This document shows, piece by piece, positions 1 through 5,430 of a DNA stretch of 7,990 nt. The translations under genes and the position numbers were made by a program. Source of the stretch: Nitrospinota bacterium (GTDB lineage: Bacteria; UBA8248; JACPRG01); contig JASLXW010000160.1 in the NCBI GenBank assembly GCA_030740135.1, positions 290 through 8,279 on the forward strand, read 5' to 3'. The notes under the pieces are model-generated. The model was not told the DNA's origin. It saw only the letters and a list, made by a program, of their open reading frames with translations, and searched no databases. Every line of letters begins with the position of its first letter. The stretch's first letter is position 1.

Positions 1-693
1 GCCGAAAGCGCCGTAGAGGTCATTGCCGTATCTCGGCCGCTCCTCGCCGTTGACCTGAAATTCGGCGATCAGGCCCAGGTGGCCCATTGTCGCGAAGGCG
101 ATGTCCGAAAGCGCCAGGCTGACCCGTTGGCCCTCCCCCGTCAGGCGGCGGCGGCGCTCGGCGGCCAACAGCCCGTTCACGGCCGTCAGGCCCGTCACCA
201 GGTCCCAGGCGGGAAGGACGTGATTCACCGGGCCGGCTTCGCCTTCGCCGCCCGTCATGAAGGGCAGGCCCGTGGCGCAGTTCACGGTGTAATCGACCTC
301 CGAGGAGCCGTCGCGGTTGCCGGTGATGGCGAGCATGATCAGATCGCGCCGCCGCTCCCGCAGGGCTTCGTAGCCGAGCCAGCCGGCGGCGGGGAAGTTC
401 GTCAGGAAGATCCCCGCGTCCGGTCCGGGTTCCGTGATGAGGGCCGTCACCAGCTCCCGGCCTTCCGGCCGGCGGATATCCACGGCGATGGACCGCTTGC
501 CTTTGTTCAGGCCGGCCCAGTAGAGGCTCCTGCCGTCGCTCGTCACGGGCCAGCGCCGATAATCGATTCCGCCGCCGGCGGGATCGAAGCGGATGACGTC
601 CGCGCCGAGTTGCGCCAGGGTCATCCCGGCCAGGGGCGCGGCGACGAAGGCCGAGCCTTCGACGACCCGGAGTCCGGCGAGAATGTCGTTCAT
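1..693 (-). CDS. mct: 2-methylfumaryl-CoA isomerase (mesaconyl-CoA C1-C4 CoA transferase), 3' end cut by window
   Basis: CoA-transferase family III (CaiB/BaiF). In Chloroflexus, Mct moves CoA within one molecule from the C1 to the C4 carboxyl of mesaconate, a step of the second cycle of the 3-hydroxypropionate bicycle. The N-terminal 231 residues are visible. They open with MNDILAGLRVVEGSAFVAAP and contain GADVIRFDP, GLNKGKRSIAVD, SEVDYTVN, GLPFMTG, NHVLPAWDLVTG and RLTGEGQ. These agree with remembered Chloroflexus Mct far more closely than with generic formyl- or succinyl-CoA transferases. Asp164 in PAWDLVTG is the expected catalytic aspartate of the family. The ATG at 693 puts the usual N-terminus in place; only a weak AAGGG lies upstream. 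The gene follows the MFS gene by 44 bp on the same strand, so the two are probably co-transcribed. The last 170 or so residues lie beyond coordinate 1. The family call is nearly certain; the exact substrate is inferred from memory of the sequence. Confidence 0.85.
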   Translation of the reverse strand, partial: MNDILAGLRVVEGSAFVAAPLAGMTLAQLGADVIRFDPAGGGIDYRRWPVTSDGRSLYWAGLNKGKRSIAVDIRRPEGRELVTALITEPGPDAGIFLTNFPAAGWLGYEALRERRRDLIMLAITGNRDGSSEVDYTVNCATGLPFMTGGEGEAGPVNHVLPAWDLVTGLTAVNGLLAAERRRRLTGEGQRVSLALSDIAFATMGHLGLIAEFQVNGEERPRYGNDLYGAFG

Positions 694-737
694 GGGTCGC
701 TCGATCCCTTTGCCGATTCGATAAGCGGCGGCGGCCG

Positions 738-2015
738 TCAGCGGGCGCCCGCGTCCGCCGGGGGCGGCTCGCGGAGGCTTCGGCCCAACCGGCCGGCCGC
801 GATCAGGAAGAGCGCCGCGGCCGCCTGGGCCGCCAGAACGTAGCCTATCATAACGCGGTAGTTCCCGGTCCACTCGAAGAGGAGCCCGCCGAGCCAAGGC
901 CCCACCGCCCCGCCCAAACCGAAACCGATGGTCAGAAAACCGATGATGCTCCCGAAGAACCGCCCCCGGTAGAGGTCGGACGCCAGCGCCGTGACCTGGG
1001 TCGTCTGCGCCCCCGTTCCGAGACCGAACAAGACGGCGAAGGCATAGAACCACCCCACCGCCCGGGCGCCCTCGCCCGTCAGGAGGGACAAGAGGGTCAG
1101 CAGGCCCAGGCACGCCGAGACGACGCCCGCGACAAAAATCCGGACGCGCCCGAGGCGATCGGAGATCCCCCCGCTTACGGCCCGGTTGATCACCGAAAAG
1201 ACCCCGACGGAGGCCAGGACGCTGGACGACAGCAACGCGGGATGGCCGATCCCGACCAGCAGGACGACGAGGTGGGTGTTCACGAAATGGATCGAGACGG
1301 CCATGAAGAACCAGGCCAGGCCGATCAACCAGATGGGTCCGGTTCCCAGGGCCCCCCGCAGCGTCCAATCCGCCCCTCCCGAGCCGGCGTTTTCCCGGGG
1401 CGCGTCGGAGGATTGCGGGTCGCCCGTCTCCTTCGGCGGCTCCCGCATGAGGGTGGTCCCCAGGAGCACCACCGCGGCGAAGAAGAAGACCCCCAAGGCG
1501 ACCAGCGCGTTTCGCCAGCCGAAGGCGTCGATAAGAAACTGGGCGAGGGGCGCCAGAAGCGGATAAGCGCCCACGCCCGCGCCGACGATCCCGATGGCCA
1601 GGCCGCGCCGCGTCTCGAACCACCGGGCGACCAGTCCCTGCGTCGGGCCGAAGCCGAGCGCCGCCAGCGAAAGCCCGCCGAGCAGGCCGTAGGTCCAGTA
1701 CACCTGCGCGAGCGTCTGGACGCGGCTGGCCAGAAGAAAGGTCAAGCCGACGAGCAGTCCGCTGATCAGATAGTACCGCTTGAACCCGATTTTGCGGGAA
1801 AGGGTTCCCGCCAGGGGTCCGCCGAAGCCCATCAGGAGCATCCCCACCGAATACACGCCCGCCAGCGAGGCCCGGTCCCAATGGAACTCCTTCAGCATCT
1901 CGACGTAGACGACGCCGAAGACGCCCCGGCTGCCGAATCCGACCAGGCTGATCAGCGCGGCGGAGAATACGATGAGCCAGCGGTTAGGCATGCGATAATC
2001 CCCGGAGTTATTCAT
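738..2015 (-). CDS. MFS transporter, 12 transmembrane helices, probable organic-acid carrier
   Basis: A 425-residue major facilitator superfamily permease of normal length. Hydrophobic segments fall into two bundles of six, separated by a polar loop near residues 190-216 (MREPPKETGD onward). The loop 2-3 signature is seen as GPLAGTLSRKIGFKR and the matching loop 8-9 signature as GGISDRLGRVR. The overall style resembles the monocarboxylate/oxalate-formate antiporter branch (inner-membrane secondary transport), but the substrate cannot be read from the sequence. The gene ends 44 bp before the mct-like gene on the same strand, so I infer that it imports or exports a substrate of that pathway. 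Two starts are possible: ATG at 2015 (MNNSGDYRMPNRW) and ATG at 1991 (MPNRW). Neither has a strong Shine-Dalgarno site, and the shorter form would still keep the first helix whole. Confidence 0.9.
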   Translation of the reverse strand: MNNSGDYRMPNRWLIVFSAALISLVGFGSRGVFGVVYVEMLKEFHWDRASLAGVYSVGMLLMGFGGPLAGTLSRKIGFKRYYLISGLLVGLTFLLASRVQTLAQVYWTYGLLGGLSLAALGFGPTQGLVARWFETRRGLAIGIVGAGVGAYPLLAPLAQFLIDAFGWRNALVALGVFFFAAVVLLGTTLMREPPKETGDPQSSDAPRENAGSGGADWTLRGALGTGPIWLIGLAWFFMAVSIHFVNTHLVVLLVGIGHPALLSSSVLASVGVFSVINRAVSGGISDRLGRVRIFVAGVVSACLGLLTLLSLLTGEGARAVGWFYAFAVLFGLGTGAQTTQVTALASDLYRGRFFGSIIGFLTIGFGLGGAVGPWLGGLLFEWTGNYRVMIGYVLAAQAAAALFLIAAGRLGRSLREPPPADAGAR

Positions 2016-2043
2016 GGACGCCCGTACGAAGTGGATCTTGAGA

Positions 2044-2062
2044 TTGAACCCGTGACGTTCAA
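2044..2062. promoter_or_regulatory. Perfect 6-bp dyad in the divergent MFS/EI24 intergenic spacer
   Basis: TTGAAC (2044-2049) and GTTCAA (2057-2062) form a perfect inverted repeat around a 7-bp centre. It lies in the 65-bp spacer between two divergent genes, where a dimeric regulator could act on both. No regulator gene of an obvious operator type is present nearby, so function is a guess. Confidence 0.3.
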
Positions 2063-2080
2063 GCCGGATTGGAATGGACG

Positions 2081-2770
2081 ATGTTGACCGCGGCCGTTCG
2101 GGCCCTGTCCATCTTAACGGAAAGGGCGTGCTGGAGGGTGGTCCGGCGCGGCATTTTGATCACGGCCGGCGTGTTCGCCGTCCTGGGCGCGGGCATCGGC
2201 TGGATCCTGGCGGAAGTCACCGTCTTCAAAATCGGTTGGCTCGACAACACCCTCGACATCCTCGGCGGTCTCTCGGCCGTGGTTTTGACGTGGCTGTTGT
2301 TTCCCGCCGTCGCGACGCTGATGATGACGCTGTATCTGGAAAAGATTTTCGCGGCCGTCGAGTCGCGCCATTACCCCGGTTTGCCAGCGACGCGGGCGCA
2401 GCCCCTTACGGAAAGCTTTGCCATCGCCGTCCGGTTGACGGCCGTCCTGGTCGTGATCAACCTGATCGCATTGCCGGTGTACTTGATTCCGGGGCTGGGG
2501 CCCGTCGCCGCTTATCTGCTCAATGCGCACCTGTTGGGACGGGAATACTTCGAGCTCGCCGCAATCAGACGCCTGGATGGGCGCGCGGTTCGTCGCGCCC
2601 GCAAAAACAACCGGGTGCGGATCATCGGGGCGGGACTGCTCATCGCCCTTCTGTTCAGCGTTCCCGTTCTGAACCTCCTGGCGCCCGTCGTCTCGGCGGC
2701 GTTCATGCTCCACGTCTTCCAGGGGCTGTCCGCCCGGAAGGGGAGCGGAATCGAGTCCTTCATCCGCTAG
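2081..2770 (+). CDS. EI24-domain (CysZ-like) inner-membrane protein
   Basis: The protein is 229 residues from ATG at 2081. An in-frame TTG at 2069 would add four residues; ATG is preferred because MLTAAVRALSIL matches how the family begins. Hydrophobic stretches lie at about residues 24-42, 60-85, 118-145 and 182-212. The motif NAHLLGREYFELAAIRR (about 149-165) is the best family marker for EI24 proteins, which include the sulfate permease CysZ. The many alphaproteobacterial-type members have no assigned function, so a role in sulfate uptake should not be assumed. The gene is divergent from the MFS gene and convergent with the amidohydrolase. Its TAG stop (2768-2770) is part of the left terminus of the repeat element that follows. 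Confidence 0.85.
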   Translation: MLTAAVRALSILTERACWRVVRRGILITAGVFAVLGAGIGWILAEVTVFKIGWLDNTLDILGGLSAVVLTWLLFPAVATLMMTLYLEKIFAAVESRHYPGLPATRAQPLTESFAIAVRLTAVLVVINLIALPVYLIPGLGPVAAYLLNAHLLGREYFELAAIRRLDGRAVRRARKNNRVRIIGAGLLIALLFSVPVLNLLAPVVSAAFMLHVFQGLSARKGSGIESFIR

Positions 2771-3030
2771 CCTGGATTTCTCACCAACGCATCCACAGAA
2801 TTGTGATTGGCCGAGGAACCACCCCCGGTCGTTCGTTTCCGCTGATGCTGACGGATTCTCCAAACGGTCGGTTTTCCGGGCCGGTACGGGGACCGGCCCG
2901 TCACACGCCCGCGCGAAGAACGGGGTGTTTCAACCAGGCAACTCGCTTGCATCGGGCAATGGATTGAAAGGCAACCCGTTCACCGACCCATCCGAAGTTG
3001 AAGATTCTCTTTGTGAGAAATGCAGGTTAG
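2767..3030. mobile_element. MITE-like element, copy A, with 18-bp terminal inverted repeats
   Basis: The left end at 2767-2784 (CTAGCCTGGATTTCTCAC) and the right end at 3013-3030 (GTGAGAAATGCAGGTTAG) are inverted repeats that match at 16 of 18 positions. Including flanking coding bases, the match is 20 of 23. The 264-bp interval has no recognisable protein and carries an 8-bp perfect stem at 2878-2899. Its right 140 bp recurs at 5291-5430. It fills almost exactly the gap between two convergent genes. No clear target-site duplication is visible, so transposition by a transposase supplied in trans is inferred rather than shown. A larger REP-like or terminator-associated repeat is the main alternative. 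Confidence 0.6.
2878..2899. repeat. Strong GC stem-loop inside element A, between convergent genes
   Basis: GGGCCGGT (2878-2885) pairs perfectly with ACCGGCCC (2892-2899) across a 6-base loop. No T tract follows on either strand, so it is not a standard intrinsic terminator, although its position between convergent gene ends would suit transcript-end protection or bidirectional pausing. Copy B keeps only the right arm. Confidence 0.55.
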
Positions 3031-3034
3031 GGGA

Positions 3035-4351
3035 TCAGACAACCAGCCGCTCCAGGAGGCGATCGGAGGCTTCCTGGGCCTCCCGGCGGACGGTCTCCTC
3101 ATCCACGAGTGTCAGGGTGCGGTTCCGCACGGCCACCGTTCCATCCACAATCACCGTGTCCACGTCCGCCGCGGAGGCCGACCAAACGAGCAGGGCGATC
3201 AGGTTGTCGTGAACCCCGCGCGCCCGGGGCGTCAATTGGAGCCGCCGGGAGTCGATGAGGACCACGTCGGCGTTCAGGCCCGGGCGGAGCCTGCCCCCGT
3301 CGAAGCCGAGCGCCCGATTCCCGTGGAGGGTGGTCATCTCCAGGGCCCTTTCGGTCCGAAGGGCGGTCGCGTCCTCCGCCAGGAGCCGCTGGAGATTCAA
3401 CGCCTGGCGCATTGTCTCGAAGGGGTCGAGGCGGTAGGTCGAGAGCATCCCGTCCGTGCCGAGGGCGACGGTGACGCCCGCTTCCAGCATCGCCGCGACC
3501 GGCGCGCCGCCGCTGCCGAACTTCATGTTCGAAACGGGATTGTGGACGACCTTCGTGTCCGTGCGCGCAAGGGTTTCGATGTCGTCCCGGTCGGTCTTGA
3601 CGCAGTGGGCCAGGACCAGGTCGGGACCGAGGAGGCCCAGGTCTTCCAAAGCGACGGGGGGTCTTTTCCCCCACCGCTCGAGGGCGTAGTCCACCTCTCC
3701 CCGGTGCTCGCTCATGTGGCCGTGCACGCGGACGCCGAACCGGCCGGCGGTTTGCCGCATCCCGCGGATCATCTCGTCGCTGCAACCTGCCAGGACGTCG
3801 AAGCCCAGCCACGAATGGACCCGCTCGCCTGCGGAGACGCCGCACGTCTCGATCAGTCGGGCGTTGTCCTCGATGGTGTCGCATGACCCTTCGATCAGCG
3901 GCTGGTCCGCCGTGTGGGGGGCGACCCCGGCCCGGATGCCGATCTCGACCGCCCCGCGAAAACAGCCCTGCGGCTTCACCGGCATGGCCAGCGCCGACGT
4001 ATAGCCCGCGAGGAGGCATTCCGCGAAGGCCAGCAGCGCCCCCTTGCGGGAGTCATCGTCGTCCATGAGGATGCTGACGCCGTCGGCGTATCGGGTGTGC
4101 CACTCCGGGACGGGGAGCTCGTCGCCGAGGGCGCGGACGGGCCGGGTGTGCATATGGGCGTTGACGAAGCCGGGCAGGGCGATGAGCCCGCGTCCGTCGA
4201 TGAAGTCATCGGCCCGGGGGTCCGCGCCGGGATTTTCTCCGGCCTCGCGGATTCGGCCGTCCTCCAGAACGAGAAGTCCGTCCGGGACGACCCCGACATC
4301 GGGATCCAGCGTCACGAGCGTGGCGCCGCGTATCGCCAACGACCTGGTCAT
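3035..4351 (-). CDS. Metal-dependent amidohydrolase, SAH/MTA-deaminase-like (chlorohydrolase group)
   Basis: A 438-residue amidohydrolase of normal length for cytosolic deaminases of this group, which includes S-adenosylhomocysteine/methylthioadenosine deaminase, TrzN/AtzA-type chlorohydrolases and guanine-type deaminases. Metal ligands are in order: His66 and His68 (GFVNAHMHTRP), His210/His212 with Glu215 (VHGHMSEH), His249 (LAHCV) and Asp300 (GTDG). VVHNPVSNMKFGSGGAPV (about 268-285) is the usual substrate-loop motif. After TDG the protein reads MLSTYRLD where MtaD-type enzymes have an SNN-type sequence, so the substrate may differ. The ATG at 4351 is set by a perfect AGGAGG at 4360-4365, eight bases away. 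It lies 119 bp downstream of the DUF123 gene on the same strand, and its stop is 4 bp from element A. Deaminase chemistry is likely; the substrate is not determined. Confidence 0.85.
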   Translation of the reverse strand: MTRSLAIRGATLVTLDPDVGVVPDGLLVLEDGRIREAGENPGADPRADDFIDGRGLIALPGFVNAHMHTRPVRALGDELPVPEWHTRYADGVSILMDDDDSRKGALLAFAECLLAGYTSALAMPVKPQGCFRGAVEIGIRAGVAPHTADQPLIEGSCDTIEDNARLIETCGVSAGERVHSWLGFDVLAGCSDEMIRGMRQTAGRFGVRVHGHMSEHRGEVDYALERWGKRPPVALEDLGLLGPDLVLAHCVKTDRDDIETLARTDTKVVHNPVSNMKFGSGGAPVAAMLEAGVTVALGTDGMLSTYRLDPFETMRQALNLQRLLAEDATALRTERALEMTTLHGNRALGFDGGRLRPGLNADVVLIDSRRLQLTPRARGVHDNLIALLVWSASAADVDTVIVDGTVAVRNRTLTLVDEETVRREAQEASDRLLERLVV

Positions 4352-4452
4352 GGATTCATCCTCCTGGGGAAACCGCGCCGGGCAATCGGCTGGAACGGGG
4401 TCCCGCGGGGAGCCGGAGATTCTCTGGGATTATTTGAGAGACCCCGGCCAAC

Positions 4453-4468
4453 GCCGCCTCGGGGCGGC
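4453..4468 (-). terminator. GC hairpin just after the DUF123 gene, terminator-like but without a T tract
   Basis: GCCGCC and GGCGGC arms (4453-4458 and 4463-4468) pair across a 4-base loop two bases beyond the DUF123 stop. No T run follows on the minus strand, so the evidence for intrinsic termination is weak. It may only attenuate read-through into the amidohydrolase gene. Confidence 0.3.
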
Positions 4469-4470
4469 CG

Positions 4471-5010
4471 CTACGAGGCATAGGAAAACAGATGCGCGGG
4501 ACAAGCGCAATCCGATGAGCCGAAGCCGGGAACCTCGACCCTCCCCCCCGCGGCCAGCAGCCGGCCGGCGATCCAGCATTCCAGTGAGGGGTCGTCGGCC
4601 GGGAGAACCGAGATGGTCAGAAGCCTTGCCCGTGCGCGAAGGTGGTCGATGTGCCACCGGGGCCGGTCTTTCGTTCTGCGCACGTGACGCGCAAGCCGCG
4701 CCTCGAGCCCCCGCATGGCCCGTCCCGCGTAGAAGTGCCGCCCCGCGCGAAACGTTCTTCCGCCGAGAGCGCCCACCGTGATTTCAGCGTCCTTTCCGAG
4801 CTCAAGCGCCAACACGTAGATCCCCGACGGGGCGGCGCCCCAGACGGAGCGGACGCGCCGCCCCGCCCGGAACCAGATTTGACAGCCGGGCTCGGCCAGG
4901 ACTTGCGGAACGGGCTCGTCCGGGAAGACGGAAGACCGGGGTGAATCGTCCCCTCCTTCAGCGGCCCGCTCCGGCCGGCGGACGGTCTTGGCAGCGGGGA
5001 TTCGATCCAT
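4471..5010 (-). CDS. DUF123 family protein (GIY-YIG nuclease-like fold) with a long N-terminal extension
   Basis: The protein is 179 residues. From about residue 62 it follows the DUF123 pattern: GIYVLALEL (63-71), VGALGGRTF (79-87), HFYAGRAM (92-99), GLEARLARH (101-109, with the arginine typical of GIY-YIG catalytic sites), WHIDHL (119-124), ECWIAGRLL, and the C-terminal PGFGSSDCACPAHLFSY with its conserved Cys-x-Cys. The family's role is unknown; a nucleic-acid nuclease activity is suggested only by the fold. The first 60 residues are polar, rich in Pro and Arg, and not part of the domain. No ATG, GTG or TTG start is evident between 5010 and the domain. The ATG at 5010 has a GAGG about nine bases upstream. 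The gene is on the same strand as the downstream amidohydrolase gene but is probably not functionally linked to it. Confidence 0.8.
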   Translation of the reverse strand: MDRIPAAKTVRRPERAAEGGDDSPRSSVFPDEPVPQVLAEPGCQIWFRAGRRVRSVWGAAPSGIYVLALELGKDAEITVGALGGRTFRAGRHFYAGRAMRGLEARLARHVRRTKDRPRWHIDHLRARARLLTISVLPADDPSLECWIAGRLLAAGGRVEVPGFGSSDCACPAHLFSYAS

Positions 5011-5290
5011 TGGACTGCGCCTCGGGATTTGGAAGATGTCTTCTCAGAGATTCGGCCCGCCGGACAATGTCCGAAGCGGACCGGAACCCCAATGACCGGA
5101 CCCGCCGGCCGAAATGGCCCCCGTCGCTGAACCGGGTGACCGCTTCGAGTTGGGACAAGGCACCCTTCCCGTCACCGTCGAGGGCCGGCCGCTCTCCCAG
5201 GTGCGACCGGGTCAGGGGGACCAATTGCTTCGGCCGTTTGGGCGGGCTTTGGAGCAGCTTCCGGGCCACGCCCGTAGGGACTGTCTCCGT
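5011..5290. other. Unexplained intergenic stretch between the DUF123 gene and repeat copy B
   Basis: About 280 bp with no gene that I can support. Open frames exist on both strands: a minus frame from 5269 runs into the DUF123 start, and a plus frame from 5114 runs into the repeat. Their translations look like GC-rich noise with no recognisable motif. If copy B were full length, its left terminus would be expected near 5166, but no matching 18-bp end is present here. Confidence 0.4.
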
Positions 5291-5430
5291 ACCGGCCCGT
5301 CACGCGCCCGCGCACAGGACGGGGTGTTTCAGCCGGGCAACTCGCTCGCATCGGGCAATTTATTGAAACGCAACCCGTTCACCGGCCCAACCGAAGTTGA
5401 ACATTCTCTTTGTGAGATATGCAGGCTAGG
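5291..5430. repeat. Repeat copy B: left-truncated second copy of the 2767-3030 element
   Basis: Aligns without gaps to 2892-3031 at a constant offset of 2399 bases. I count 15 mismatches in 140 positions (125/140). The similarity starts abruptly at ACCGGCCCGTCAC, which is the right arm of the stem in copy A, and runs through the right terminus (5412-5429, GTGAGATATGCAGGCTAG). The left half is missing or too diverged to see. The repeat overlaps the end of the sigma-54 regulator gene and provides its TAG stop. Orientation is the same as copy A, so both right termini face the 3' end of a minus-strand gene. Confidence 0.9.

Noticed and set aside
79..843. Long plus-strand open frame of 254 codons opposite the mct-like gene
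   Set aside because: It is the antisense shadow of a clearly conserved coding sequence in high-GC DNA and has no motif of its own.
2892..3031. Possible small conserved protein in the plus frame shared by both repeat copies (containing FQPGNSLASGN)
   Set aside because: The frame is open in both copies, but of 14 differing codons 9 change the amino acid and 5 do not, which is about what unconstrained DNA gives. There is no ribosome-binding site or shared start and stop.
4958..5269. Minus-strand 103-codon open frame overlapping the DUF123 start
   Set aside because: Its end overlaps the 5' part of the DUF123 gene in another frame, and its translation shows no recognisable family or clear ribosome-binding site.
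2881..5430. CRISPR array or phage attachment sites based on the two repeats
   Set aside because: Only two copies exist, 2.4 kb apart with ordinary genes between, no regular spacers, and no integrase or tRNA is visible in the window.
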